From the NCBI GenBank assembly GCA_023300185.1, contig CP097092.1, forward strand, positions 1,054,001 through 1,118,000: a stretch of 64,000 nucleotides of DNA, in the 5' to 3' direction. This stretch comes from Lancefieldella parvula (lineage in GTDB: Bacteria > Actinomycetota > Coriobacteriia > Coriobacteriales > Atopobiaceae). Under the pieces are notes generated by a model. That model saw only the letters and a program-made list of their open reading frames with translations, was not told where the DNA came from and ran no database searches. Both the position numbers and the translations under genes were made by a program. Below are positions 1 to 9,681 of this stretch, one piece after another (position 1 is the stretch's first letter; every line of letters begins with the position of its first letter).

Positions 1-81
1 GTCAGAATTTCTTAGCAAGTGCTACTTAAATAGTAACAGTTATTACTTAAGTGTAACCTGCAAATTTAGAATCGACAAAAT

Positions 82-3000
82 CTAAACAATCTGTGCGTAG
101 CCGCTTTGACCAATAAAATCTTTAAGCTCGGTCAAAAGAACCATGCTACGTCCATCAATCCTGGTAGGAATTTCCATGCGCATAACATCGCCCATGTCTG
201 TTTCTACCCTAATCTCAATACAGTCCATGCCGGGATAGCGCGAGAAGATCTGTCCAAGTGTCTCGATAGCCTGTCTTTGAAGTTGAGAAGCAGGCATATG
301 AATGACGAGTGTCTTTGGTGTGTTGTTAGCACTGTTAAGCTCAATAGGATTAACTTCTTGAGCAATAACCTGGTCTCCTCTATCAGAGCGCTCAAGCTTT
401 CCAAGAACAGAAATGAAGATGTCACTCTGGCTCTCGCCAGTCTCTGGGTCAACGTCTCCAGCAAGAAGTCTTGCAGCCTTCTTGTAGAGCTTAGGGAACA
501 TGACAATAGTGACGCTGCCCTCCATGTCTTCAAGCGTAACAATTGCCATTGGATCGCCGTTTTTAGTAGTACGTTTCATAACATTAGTAACCATGCCCGC
601 AAAGCGAATAGGTTTTCCTTCTGGCACCTTAAACTGCTGAGACATGGCACCGTTAGGAAGCTGAACCTCTACATTCTCTTCAATCTCCGCAAGTGCATAA
701 TCTCTGCTCTTAGCGAGGGCGTACTCATACGGACGAAGCGGATGGTCAGAGACATAGATGCCTAGGACTTCGTACTCTTTGGTAAGTTTGAATCGCCTAT
801 CCCACTCAACGCCATCTGGCTCTGGAACAATATCACTAAAGCCAGAACCCTCTACCTCTGCAAACATATCAAACATTGAGAATTGACCAACAGCCTTATC
901 TTTTTGACGCTTAGTAGCAGCATCAATAATGTTTTGTGGATTGTTCTTATCCACAAAACTCATCATCTGCATACGGGTATAGCCTGTTGAGTCAAAAGCT
1001 CCTGCCTTGATAAGAGCTTCAACAACGTTGCGCTTTGCCTGGCTTGCATCAACACGATCGACAAAATCGTGAATGTTGGCAAAAGGGCCGCCCTTTTGAC
1101 GCTCAAGCATAATGGCTTCACCAACACCGGCTCCTACGCCGCGGATTCCTGCAAAGCCAAAACGAATACCCTCTTTAGTAGCAGTAAAGTCTTTACCGGA
1201 CTCGTTAATATCTGGCGGAAGAATCTTGATGCCCTCATGACGGCAAGCGCTTACGTAGTGAACAATCTTATCCGTCTTGCCCATGTACGAGGTAAGAACT
1301 GCTGCCATAAACTCATGTGGATAATGCGCTTTAATCCATGCGGTCTGCATAACAAGAATTGCATAACCAGCAGAGTGAGACTTGTTGAATGCATAAGATG
1401 CAAACTCAAGAACATCGTCCCAAATGCTTTCTGCAACCGAGCGATCAAATCCGTTACGAACTGCGCCGTTTTTCCAGTGAGCCTCCATGGTCTCATCAGT
1501 ACCGTCATCCCAGTGCTGGACAACCTCCTGCATGAGTTTAATCTTCTTTTTTGCTACTGCTTTTCTGACCTTGTCAGACTCGCCTGCGGTAAAACCAGAC
1601 ATCTTCATAGAAATCTGCATAACCTGCTCTTGGTAGACCATGGTTCCGTAGGTCTCTTCCAAGATGTCATGAAGACGTGGATCGTAATCTTTGACTTCTT
1701 CTCTACCGTTCATACGGTTGATATAGCTGGTAACCATACCTGCGTTAAGAGGACCAGGACGATACAAGAGCGATAAGTGCGACGATGTGCTTATACTCTG
1801 TTGGCCTCATGCCCTTAATGGTTGCAGTCATACCTGCAGACTCAACCTGGAAAACACCAGCAGTTCGACCTTCTCTCAGAAGTCTATAAATTTCTGGATC
1901 AGTAAACGGAATGTTATCTACATCGATATCAATACCGTAGTTATCCTTCACGTTTTTGATTGCACGGGAAATAACCGTTAGAGTTCTTAGTCCCAAGAAG
2001 TCCATCTTAAGAAGGCCCATGTCTGCGACAGAGTGACCCTCATACTGCGTAATCTCTACGCCGCCCTTGGTATCTACCTTGGTAGGAACGTGGTCATTTA
2101 CAGGCGTAGGAGCAATCAAAACTGCACAAGCATGCACACCCTCACCACGATGCAAGCCCTCAATAGATAGAGCAGCATCAATGATTCTTCTCGCATCAGG
2201 GTCATTCTCGTACGCATCTTCAAAATCAGCAGAATACTGATCAGCGCCTTTTTGACCTTCTTGAGCCTTATGAAGAACAAACTTAAGGTGAGCGTTAGGA
2301 TCACCAGGAATCATCTTAGAGAGGCGCTGACCCATATAAACGGGGTAACCCAGAACGCGGCACGCGTCATTTATTGCCTGTTTTGCCTTGATGGTTGAAT
2401 ACGTAATAACGTGAGAAACACGATCAGATCCATAAATCTGACGAACATGCTCAACAACCTCAAGACGACGCTCATCGTCGAAGTCCATATCAATATCTGG
2501 CATCTCAGAGCGCTGTGGAGACAAAAACCTCTCAAACATGAGGCCATTCTCAAGAGGGTCAAACGAGGTAATATCCATAGCGTATGCAACAATAGCGCCT
2601 GCTGCAGAACCACGACCAGGACCTACACCAATGCCATTCTCTTTTGCCCAGCGGACATACTCCTGAACAATCAAGAAGTAATCTGCAAAGCCCTTTTTGC
2701 AGATGATGTCATATTCATACTCAAAACGGTCTTTAACGTTAATCTCATTGATGACAACGTTTTGCCAATCATCTCCATAACGTCTTGCAAGGCCAAGCTC
2801 GCACTCTTTTCTAAAGCGTTCCTCTGAAGTCTCCCCCTCTGCCAAGTCTGGGAACTTTGGCAGGTACATATGGGTCCAGTCCAGCTCATAGTTGCACTTA
2901 TTTGCAACCTCAATGGTGTTCTCGATAGCTTCTGGACACCACGAGAAGATCTGGCGCATTTCTTGCTCACTCTTAAGGTAGAACTCGCTGCCTGTCATGC

Positions 3001-3919
3001 GCTTGCGGTTCTCATCATCAACGCGAGCGCCTGAACCAATGCAGGAAGCAATATCTTGAACGCTTGCGTCTTCTTTAGTGAGATAGTGGTTATCGTTGGT
3101 AGCAACTACCTTAATACCAAGGTCATGACCCATCTTTACAATGCGTTCTGCAAGAGTTCTATCGGTATATCCGCCCCAACTTGGATCAGACAAACCGTGA
3201 TCTTGAATCTCTAGGTAGAAATCATCCCCAAAGATATCTTGATAAATTTTTGCCCAACGCTCTGCTTCTTCTGGGCGACCTTGAAACAACATACGAGGAA
3301 TGATGCCAGAAACACAAGCTGAAGTGCAGATAATGCCCTCGTGATAACGCTTGAGCATCTCAAGCGTAGTGCGTGGCTTGTAATAGAACATATCTTTTGA
3401 GCCAGCCTCTGACATCATTTTCATCAGATTGACATAGCCGGTCTCATTTTTAGCAAGCAGGATAAGGTGATAACGTACCTGCTTAGTGCCCTTCTCAATG
3501 CAATCATCAAGAATGAAATAAGCTTCACAGCCAAAAATTGGCTTAATAAGTGGAGAAGGTTTATTGGCCTTTACGGCCTCAATGTCATGTGTTTGATTCC
3601 AAATTTGAACGTCAGAAGCCCACTGAGCATGAACCTTATCATGCTCACCAGCATTGGGATCATCTGCAGGAGGCTCTTCTAAATCCCAACCCTTTTCAAA
3701 ACATTCCACATCATGGCACCACTGGCCAAAGTCTTTAAGCGCCTCATTGTACTTACGGCATGCAAGGTCAAAATCTGGAATTCCAAAGAGATACCCATGA
3801 TCAGTAAGAGCAAGTGCTGGCATACCAAACTCTACAGCTTTACTAACCATGTCTGGGACACGGCTAGCTCCATCAAGAATGGAAAAATCTGAGTGGTTGT
3901 GGAGGTGAACAAATGCCAT
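82..3919 (-). pseudogene. dnaE: DNA polymerase III alpha subunit, reading frame broken by one base
   Basis: Replicative polymerase catalytic subunit. The first fragment (3919 down to 1745, 724 residues) begins with the PHP motif HLHNHSDFSILDG and carries the GVGPGRGSAAG loop and the catalytic PDIDMDFDDERR motif near residue 475. The second (1767 down to 82, 561 residues) resumes at YRPGPLNAGM and ends with an OB-fold (IRFAGMVTNVMKRTTK) and tail. The family normally reads ALYRPGP across the junction; here the frame reads ALVSSWSS and stops, so one extra base lies near 1763-1768. Together the parts give about 1280 residues, long for DnaE, partly because of an extra stretch of about 65 residues inside the PHP region. 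The gene is normally essential, so a sequencing error is the simplest explanation. A weak purine run precedes the ATG. A possible -10 (TATACA, minus strand) lies at 3985-3990. Confidence 0.93.
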
Positions 3920-4247
3920 CTTTTTCTACGCTCTTCTCTTTGTGCTTCAAAATTTGTTCTTTTACCAAGGGCTCTTAATTTCTTTGTATAGTGTAGCCGA
4001 TTCGCCAGACAATAACTACTAATACAAACATATGTTCTATGTGCTAATACTTCTATTGCCGCTGGTAAATTGGATGAAAATATTTTCTCGCCAATTTCAT
4101 AACGTCACAAAATCTCTCTTAGTTGACGTGAACCATCTGTTCAAAAATTTCTCAAAAATAAAAGTTTCAAACTGGTAACTCTTAGACTAGGGACACCTTA
4201 ATTGGGAATATAGTTTTTGTATTACCTATTCCAGTTAAGGAGATCAC
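3920..4247. promoter_or_regulatory. Divergent intergenic region between dnaE and the first pepC
   Basis: AT-rich stretch of 328 bases with no supportable gene. It must hold the promoters of both divergent genes. A possible -10 for dnaE (TATACA on the minus strand) is at 3985-3990. A possible -10 for pepC (TATAGT) is at 4209-4214. Neither has a convincing -35 at normal spacing. The pepC ribosome binding site AAGGAGAT is at 4237-4244, close to its ATG at 4248. Confidence 0.5.
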
Positions 4248-5606
4248 ATGGATCAGATGAAAAGCATTTCCTTTGACGACATTGCAGCGGCTCAGAAGAA
4301 CTTTGAGTCCGACCGCGCTCACACAGTAGCTAAGAATGCTGCTACCAGCGCTGGTGTTAGAAAAGCAGCTCGTGTACCAGAAGGTGTTGCCCTTAATCCT
4401 CTTACCTTCGATGTTGAGGTAAAGCAGGGTGACCGCACTAATCAGAAGCGCTCTGGTCGTTGCTGGATGTTTGCATCACTTAATACGTTTAGATACCGCA
4501 TCATCAAGAAATACAACCTCTCCACTTTTGAGCTTTCTCAGGCATACCCACTGTTCTGGGACAAGATGGAGAAGTCCAACTGGTTCCTTGAGAACATTCT
4601 GGATACCCTTGATGAGCCTCTGAATGGTCGTCTTGTATCCTTCCTGCTTACCGACCCAATTGGCGACGGTGGCCAGTGGGATATGTTTAAGAGCCTTGTA
4701 AAGAAGTACGGTGTAGTTCCAAAGAGCGCTATGCCAGAGACTGCTAACTCTTGCAACACCCACGAGATGGACGCGTATCTCACACGTTATCTTCGTAGTG
4801 CTGCAAAGCGTCTTCGTGAGACCGCAACAGCTGGTGAGTCCCTTGAGTCTCTGCGCGAGATGAAGAAAGAGATGATGGAGGACGTCTATACCCTGCTGGT
4901 AACTTGCCTGGGTCAACCTCCTGTATCTTTTGAGGCACGCCTGCGCGATAAGGACGATAACCTCGCCCTTTCTGGCACTTTTACTCCTCAGGAGTTCTTC
5001 GCTGAGACTGTTGACATGAATCTTGATGATTACATCTCAATCATTTCTGCACCAACCGCAGATAAGCCTTTCAACCACACCTACACCGTTTCTCGCTTGG
5101 GCAACGTTGTTGAGGGTGGCGGCGTTCGTTACCTCAACCTTGAGATTCCTGAGCTCAAGCGCCTCGCTGTGGCTCAGCTTAAGGACAACCTGCCCGTCTG
5201 GTTTGGTTGCGACGTTGCTCAGTCCTACCTTCGTGAAGAGGGCATCATGGACACCCGTGCACTTGACGTTGATGGCCTCTTTGGCTTCCCTGTTGAAGGT
5301 GCACTTGACCGCGCTGAGCGTCTTGACTACGGCGAGTCTCTCATGACTCACGCTATGGTTCTTGAGGGTGTTAACTTTGACGCCGAGGGCAACACTACCC
5401 TCTGGAAGGTTGAGAACAGCTGGGGTAAAGACCACGGCCGCGATGGCTTTGACACCATCTCTGACCCTTGGTTTGACGAGTACGTCTACCAGATTGTTGT
5501 TGACAAGAAGTACCTCACTCCTGAGCAGCTCAAGACCTTTGAGACCGAGGAAGCAACCGTCCTCGAGCCATGGGACCCAATGGGCTCTCTTGCAACACTT
5601 CGCTAA
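4248..5606 (+). CDS. pepC: Aminopeptidase C (bleomycin hydrolase family C1B)
   Basis: Cytosolic cysteine aminopeptidase that trims N-terminal residues from imported peptides; the family forms hexameric self-compartmentalised rings. The catalytic cysteine is Cys72 in NQKRSGRCWMF, the histidine is His368 in THAMVLEGV, and the asparagine is Asn390 in VENSWG. At 452 residues it has the usual family length, with no signal peptide. The start is supported by AAGGAGAT just upstream. A second PepC follows after a terminator hairpin, so the two are tandem paralogues that may be expressed separately. The C-terminal residues, which in the family fold into the active site, end in SLATLR. Confidence in family is very high; the division of labour between the paralogues is unknown. 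Confidence 0.97.
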   Translation: MDQMKSISFDDIAAAQKNFESDRAHTVAKNAATSAGVRKAARVPEGVALNPLTFDVEVKQGDRTNQKRSGRCWMFASLNTFRYRIIKKYNLSTFELSQAYPLFWDKMEKSNWFLENILDTLDEPLNGRLVSFLLTDPIGDGGQWDMFKSLVKKYGVVPKSAMPETANSCNTHEMDAYLTRYLRSAAKRLRETATAGESLESLREMKKEMMEDVYTLLVTCLGQPPVSFEARLRDKDDNLALSGTFTPQEFFAETVDMNLDDYISIISAPTADKPFNHTYTVSRLGNVVEGGGVRYLNLEIPELKRLAVAQLKDNLPVWFGCDVAQSYLREEGIMDTRALDVDGLFGFPVEGALDRAERLDYGESLMTHAMVLEGVNFDAEGNTTLWKVENSWGKDHGRDGFDTISDPWFDEYVYQIVVDKKYLTPEQLKTFETEEATVLEPWDPMGSLATLR

Positions 5607-5618
5607 GGCACAAACCAT

Positions 5619-5653
5619 CTGGCGAGAAGATCGGTCTTCTCGCCAGGTTTTTC
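5619..5653 (+). terminator. Rho-independent terminator built from an inverted pair of GGCGAGAA
   Basis: A perfect 12-bp stem (CTGGCGAGAAGA pairing with TCTTCTCGCCAG) closes on a TCGG loop and is followed by a run of T. It sits 13 bases after the first pepC stop and before the second pepC. Both arms contain the octamer GGCGAGAA that is over-represented in the whole window (copies at 5621 and 5637). Confidence 0.9.
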
Positions 5654-5680
5654 TAAACGCTACTAACAAAAGGAGCCGTA

Positions 5681-7150
5681 ATGGCTGATCAGACCGTAAA
5701 TCCACAGTGGGCAAACGAGGAAACTGCTGCTTTCAGCGCAGACCGTGCTAACCGCGTTGCTCGCAACTCCGTAACTTCTATGGGCGTTTCCGCAGCTGCT
5801 CGCGACATCACCACCATGCGTACCTACGCTGACACCTACGGTGTTGCTGTTGCAAAGACCGGCGACGTCACCAACCAGCGTCAGAGTGGTCGCTGCTGGA
5901 TGTTCTCTTCTTTCAACGTGCTTCGTCAGGAGGCAATCAAGAAGCTTGACGTTGATACCTTTGAGTTCAGCCAGGCATACGGCATGTTCTACGACAAGCT
6001 TGAGAAGGCAAACTCTGCACTTGAGTACATCATTCAGACCGCTGACCAGCCAACCGATTCTCGTGTTGTCAACACGCTTCTGACCGAGGGTATTGGCGAT
6101 GGCGGTTACTATTCATTTGCCATGAGCTTGGTTGAGAAGTATGGCCTGGTTCCTAAGGATGCCATGCCAGAGACTGCTTGCTCCAAGAACTCTACACAGA
6201 TGGACGAGCGCATTGACCGTCTATTCAGGAAGAGCGCTGGCGAGCTCCGCGCAGCATACGCAGCTGGTAAGTCTCAAGACGAGCTTCGTGCGCTTAAGCA
6301 GGAGCAGCTCAAGGGCTTCCACCAGATTCTTTCCGTCTGCCTTGGCGAGCCACCTCTGACCTTTGACTTTGAGTGCAAGGTTGGCAAAAACGCACAGGTA
6401 GACAAGGCAAAGCTCTCCCCTGTTGAGCCAAATAAGGCTTCTGACAACAAGGACAAGAAGGACGGCGAGAAGGACGAGGAAGGTACCCAGATTCTTCGCG
6501 ACTTTGGCATTACTCCTCTTGAGTTTGCTGAGCGCTATTGTGGTGTTGATCCTCGTGGCTTTGTCCAGCTCATTTCTGTTCCAAGCAAGAAGTATCCTTA
6601 CGGCAAGGTGTATCACCCAACCTTCATTGATACCGTTTTGGGCGGCATTAAGACTCGCTTCTTAAACGTCGAGCCAGAGGTTCTTGAGGCAGCTACCATT
6701 GCTTCTTTGAAGGACGGCAACCCTGTCTGCATGGCCTGCGACGTTATGCAGGAGTTCCCTCGCCACAACGAGGACTTCAACTACGTTCTCTCAACCGACA
6801 CCATGGATTACAACGGCCTCTTTGGCGTTGATTTTGACATGGATCGCGTCTCAATGATTGAGAACTATGAGACTTCTCTTACCCACGCAATGACCTTCCA
6901 GGGCGTTGAGCTTGATAAGGATGGCAAGGCTAAGCAGTGGCGCATTGAGAACAGCTGGGGTAAGGACTCCGGTAAGGACGGCTACCTCATCATGAGCGCA
7001 GACTGGTTCCGCCTCTACGGCGGCGAGGCTGATGTTCGTCGTCAGTACGTTCCAGAGGACCTGCTCAAGGTTTGGGACGAGGGCGAAGATGTCCAGATTG
7101 ATTTCTGGGAGAACCTTGGCTACTCCCTTGGTGGCCGTAACCGTAAGTAA
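5681..7150 (+). CDS. Second PepC-type aminopeptidase with a charged insertion
   Basis: Paralogue of the upstream PepC (C1B cysteine aminopeptidase, 489 residues). The catalytic Cys72 lies in NQRQSGRCWMF. The histidine (SLTHAMTFQGV, about residue 406) and the asparagine (IENSWG, about residue 428) are also present, so it should be active. It differs from the first copy by an insertion of about 35 residues around positions 234-270, rich in Lys, Asp and Glu (NKDKKDGEKDEEG), probably a disordered surface loop. The ATG has AAAGGAG upstream. One octamer GGCGAGAA falls inside the insertion and encodes Gly-Glu-Lys. Different substrate range or ring assembly from the first copy is possible but not shown by the sequence. 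Confidence 0.96.
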   Translation: MADQTVNPQWANEETAAFSADRANRVARNSVTSMGVSAAARDITTMRTYADTYGVAVAKTGDVTNQRQSGRCWMFSSFNVLRQEAIKKLDVDTFEFSQAYGMFYDKLEKANSALEYIIQTADQPTDSRVVNTLLTEGIGDGGYYSFAMSLVEKYGLVPKDAMPETACSKNSTQMDERIDRLFRKSAGELRAAYAAGKSQDELRALKQEQLKGFHQILSVCLGEPPLTFDFECKVGKNAQVDKAKLSPVEPNKASDNKDKKDGEKDEEGTQILRDFGITPLEFAERYCGVDPRGFVQLISVPSKKYPYGKVYHPTFIDTVLGGIKTRFLNVEPEVLEAATIASLKDGNPVCMACDVMQEFPRHNEDFNYVLSTDTMDYNGLFGVDFDMDRVSMIENYETSLTHAMTFQGVELDKDGKAKQWRIENSWGKDSGKDGYLIMSADWFRLYGGEADVRRQYVPEDLLKVWDEGEDVQIDFWENLGYSLGGRNRK

Positions 7151-7191
7151 GGTACGCGCAACCACAGCATACTAAGCACGCACATAAAAGC

Positions 7192-7229
7192 ACCTATGGC
7201 CGGTACAGAATTTTCTGTGCTGGCCATAT
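7192..7229 (+). terminator. Strong hairpin after the second pepC
   Basis: A long inverted repeat (TATGGCC with GGCCATA arms, extended by ACAGAA/TTCTGT) starts about 43 bases after the pepC stop. There is no good T run on the plus strand, so it may be a weak terminator or an mRNA 3-prime-end stabiliser. A possible -10 (TATACT) for the next small gene follows directly. Confidence 0.5.
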
Positions 7230-7280
7230 TGGTCTATACTGAAAAAAAGAGAAGTTCAAGCTTACTTTCTGGAGGCTCTC

Positions 7281-7493
7281 ATGAGAGAAATTTCAAAAGA
7301 GCGTGTCATTTTACGAGCCACTATCTTGGTGCTCTTTTTATTGATCTGGTATTGCGATTCAAGAGGCATGCTTCCAGAAAACGGCCGCTCCATCCTTACT
7401 CTTCTTTTATTTGGTATTTTTTGGTTTATCGAGGCTAAATTTATTAAACCTACTAGAACAGATCAAAGCGTGCCGCGGAGACCTCGGCTGTAA
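7281..7493 (+). CDS. Small hypothetical membrane protein (70 residues)
   Basis: Not recognised. The start has a good ribosome binding site (GGAGG, 7 bases before ATG). Two hydrophobic stretches are visible, about residues 13-25 (TILVLFLLIWYC) and 37-52 (SILTLLLFGIFWFIEA), followed by a basic tail (KPTRTDQSVPRRPRL), which suggests a two-helix inner membrane protein. Its last 41 bases overlap the 3-prime end of the convergent YigZ-family gene. The short length and overlap lower certainty, but the ribosome binding site and clean topology favour a real gene. Confidence 0.6.
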   Translation: MREISKERVILRATILVLFLLIWYCDSRGMLPENGRSILTLLLFGIFWFIEAKFIKPTRTDQSVPRRPRL

Positions 7494-8094
7494 TCTTTCC
7501 GGCGCTGAGCTCTGTCAGCGCATCCGTAAACGTCGCTTCTTCTCCGCACCTAAAGTCTATGGCGAGAAAAACGTCCGCTCCAAACTCTGCCGTTATAACC
7601 TTGCCGCCGGTATCTGAGACCAGACGCTGAATCTGCTCATACAGGTTATACGGAGCCGACAACTCCACCCTCACAACCTGAAGCATTTCCTGAACAGCAG
7701 ACACTTCCTCTGCAGCAGCCAAAGCTTCTTGAGTTGCTGCCGTATATGCACGAACAAGTCCACCAGGACCCAAAAGCGTTCCGCCAAAGTAGCGCGTGAC
7801 AACGCAGCAGACGTTCTTAAGTCCCGCTCCGCGCAATACCTCCAGCACAGGCATTCCCGCCGTTCTGGAAGGCTCTCCGTCGTCGGAGGCACGCTCTGTA
7901 CCATCCTCCAAGATCCATGCAGGAACGTTGTGGCGAGCGTTATAGTGCTTCGCCCTCACTGTGGCGAGAAACTCTTGTGCTTCTGACTCTGTTTCTACAT
8001 GACAAAGCTGGGCTATGAAGCGGCTTTTTCTGTCTTCAAAGAGACCTTCCGCAACAAAGTCCAGTTTGATTGTCTTGTAGGATGTGTCAGACAT
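7453..8094 (-). CDS. YigZ/IMPACT family protein (UPF0029)
   Basis: Belongs to the conserved YigZ/IMPACT family of 200-220 residue proteins; this one is 213. The N-terminal IMPACT domain shows the family hallmarks FLATVRAKHYNARHNVPAW, ASDDGEPSRTAGMPVL and VVTRYFGGTLLGPGGLVRAY. The C-terminal part (about residues 140-213) is a small ferredoxin-like DUF1949-type domain. The eukaryotic relative binds the translation activator Gcn1; the bacterial role is not settled, so no reaction is assigned. The neighbouring minus-strand gene upstream encodes a PTS IIA protein. The gene holds two copies of the window-wide octamer (7561, 7963), both read as Phe-Leu-Ala. Confidence 0.93.
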   Translation of the reverse strand: MSDTSYKTIKLDFVAEGLFEDRKSRFIAQLCHVETESEAQEFLATVRAKHYNARHNVPAWILEDGTERASDDGEPSRTAGMPVLEVLRGAGLKNVCCVVTRYFGGTLLGPGGLVRAYTAATQEALAAAEEVSAVQEMLQVVRVELSAPYNLYEQIQRLVSDTGGKVITAEFGADVFLAIDFRCGEEATFTDALTELSAGKITAEVSAARFDLF

Positions 8095-8115
8095 AGAACA
8101 GCTATAAAGCCGCAG

Positions 8116-8646
8116 TTATGCGAGCACACAGACCTTCTCGCCAGCAGAAACCGGCTGGTCTGCAGCGGCAAGAATCTCTACGTTGCTGTACTCGCTAGAG
8201 TTGGTGATAGCAAGAATGACCACCTCAGGATGACCCGCGTCCTTAACCTTATCCAGGTCAAAGGTCATGAGTGGCTGACCAACCTCAACGTGCTGATCCT
8301 GCTCGACAAGGGCGGTAAAGCCGTCACCCTTCATCTCAACGGTATCAACGCCCACGTGAATCAAAACCTCTTCGCCAGAATCGGCAGTGATTCCAAATGC
8401 GTGAACAGTTGGAGTAGTTGCGGTAATAGTGCCCGAAACCGGCGCGTACACAACGCCCTCAGAAGGCCAGATACCCAGGCCCTGACCAAGCATGCCACCT
8501 GCAAAAACAGGATCAGGAACGTTCTCTAGCGCAACAACTTTTCCGCTTGCTGGTGCATAAATTGTTTTAGCAGTGTAATCAGAAACAACAAGAGCCTCTG
8601 GCGCAGCTGTCTTGGAAGATTTCTTGAAAAGATCAAAGAGTCCCAT
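8116..8646 (-). CDS. PTS glucose-type IIA component (Crr family)
   Basis: Single-domain soluble phosphocarrier that accepts phosphate from HPr and passes it to a IIB domain during sugar uptake; in some bacteria it also regulates. The start is at ATG 8646 (MGLFDLFKKS), supported by AAAGGA seven bases upstream, giving 176 residues, the normal size. Key residues are His82 (PTVHAFGI) and the phosphorylated His97 (EEVLIHVGVDTV). The IYAPASGKVVAL opening is typical of the family. No IIBC partner is in the window, so the sugar is unknown. The C-terminal AGEKVCVLA contains one copy of the window-wide octamer. Confidence 0.95.
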   Translation of the reverse strand: MGLFDLFKKSSKTAAPEALVVSDYTAKTIYAPASGKVVALENVPDPVFAGGMLGQGLGIWPSEGVVYAPVSGTITATTPTVHAFGITADSGEEVLIHVGVDTVEMKGDGFTALVEQDQHVEVGQPLMTFDLDKVKDAGHPEVVILAITNSSEYSNVEILAAADQPVSAGEKVCVLA

Positions 8647-8871
8647 GGTAGTCCTTTCGTGTTTAAGCCTCTTTATCATAGCAGCATTCAAAGAGGCAAC
8701 TGTTGCTTTTCATGAACACAGCGTGCCAAATTGCGCTTCACTCCGCCTTTTCCGCCTTGCTTCACTGGACATGCGACGAGAAACCCGCGCCTTCGCAACA
8801 TCTCATTTACTTGGAGATTGTTTGACTTCAGGAGCTTCTGAGCTTATGAACGTGATACAATCGCCCATGCA

Positions 8872-9238
8872 AAGTGGACCAGACAACCGCGGAGTGCCCG
8901 TCCAGCTAAGTGGAAGGGTGCTATGAGGAAAGTCCGGGCTCCACAGGGCAGGATGCTGGCTAACGGCCAGGCGGGGTGACCCGACGGAAAGTGCCGCAGA
9001 AAAGAAGACTCTCACCTGCGCATTCGCGTAAAGAGAAAAGCTGAAACGGTAGTGTAAGAGACTACCAGCATGCTGGCAACAGCGTGGCTTGGTAAACCCC
9101 ATCCGGAGCAAACGCAAATAGGAGCGCTATGGTGTGGCCCGCACTGCGCTCGGGTTGCGCGCTAGAGACCAGTAGCAATGCTGGTAGTAGATAAATGGTT
9201 GTCCGCGACAGAACCCGGCTTATACGTCCACTTTGCCT
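8872..9238 (+). ncRNA. rnpB: RNase P RNA (bacterial type A)
   Basis: Catalytic RNA of RNase P, which removes 5-prime leaders from pre-tRNAs. The conserved blocks are plain: GAGGAAAGTCCGGGCTCC near 8921, AAGCTGAAACGGTAGTGTAA near 9039, and ACAGAACCCGGCTTATA near 9210. The outer helix P1 forms between AGTGGAC near 8873 and GTCCACTT near 9229. A -10-like TACAAT lies at 8856-8861, placing the start of transcription close to 8870. A terminator follows directly. The length of about 365 nt is typical of type A. Confidence 0.97.
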
Positions 9239-9247
9239 ACTGAATGC

Positions 9248-9282
9248 AAATCCCCCGTGCATTTTCTGTGCGGGGGATTTTG
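9248..9282 (+). terminator. rnpB terminator
   Basis: The stem AAATCCCCC / GGGGGATTT with a short loop, followed by T, lies just after the P1 helix of rnpB. Its 3-prime half, 17 bases beginning TTTCTGTGCGG, is repeated exactly at 9686-9702, at the end of the neighbouring methyltransferase gene. Confidence 0.9.
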
Positions 9283-9681
9283 ATTCTGCAGCGTGTTAGC
9301 GTCGGCTTTTAGGCCTGGCGCACAAAATAGCGCAGCTTTGGTAGGTTCTGCCGAAGAATCGACATGTTCCTAATCAAGATAGCCAGGCAGCTAGGCGGTC
9401 GCACTACCTGATATGCATCTCTATGCATAAACTTCATCTAATATGCTTGAAAATGAATAGACGAAATATAAAAAATCTAACTATAGGTAAATTCCGCTTC
9501 TAGGGAACACACCTAAGTCGGATATTCTGCTCAGATTGCGGGCATTTTACACACCTAATGACGATAATCTGCATGTTTGAGGTAATTTCCGCGTAATGTA
9601 TACGTCTTTTTGACAGATTATCCGACTTAGGTGTGTTTTGAACTGCCTCCTATTTCTCGTGTCCAAGAAATGGGAGGCGGT
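9283..9681. repeat. Intergenic repeat island A
   Basis: About 400 bases without a supportable gene. It holds three copies of a 23-bp unit: 9507-9529 and 9549-9571 on the minus strand and 9614-9636 on the plus strand. Read in one sense the unit starts CAGATTAT and ends TTAGGTGTGT. The outer two copies match at 22 of 23 positions and form a large inverted repeat; the middle copy is more diverged. The words AGGTAAATTCCGC (9485) and AGGTAATTTCCGC (9580) form a second repeat pair. A long hairpin with TTGAACTGCCTCC arms spans 9638-9685. The ends of the units resemble those in the island at 21.3-21.6 kb. The function is unknown. Confidence 0.75.

Noticed and set aside
1..81. Imperfect inverted repeat around CTTAAATAGTAAC / GTTATTACTTAAG as dnaE terminator
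   Set aside because: The stem is AT-rich with mismatches and no T run follows on the minus strand; too close to the window edge to judge.
8801..8861. TTGACT at 8822 as the rnpB -35
   Set aside because: Spacing to the TACAAT -10 at 8856 is 28 bases, too long for a standard promoter.
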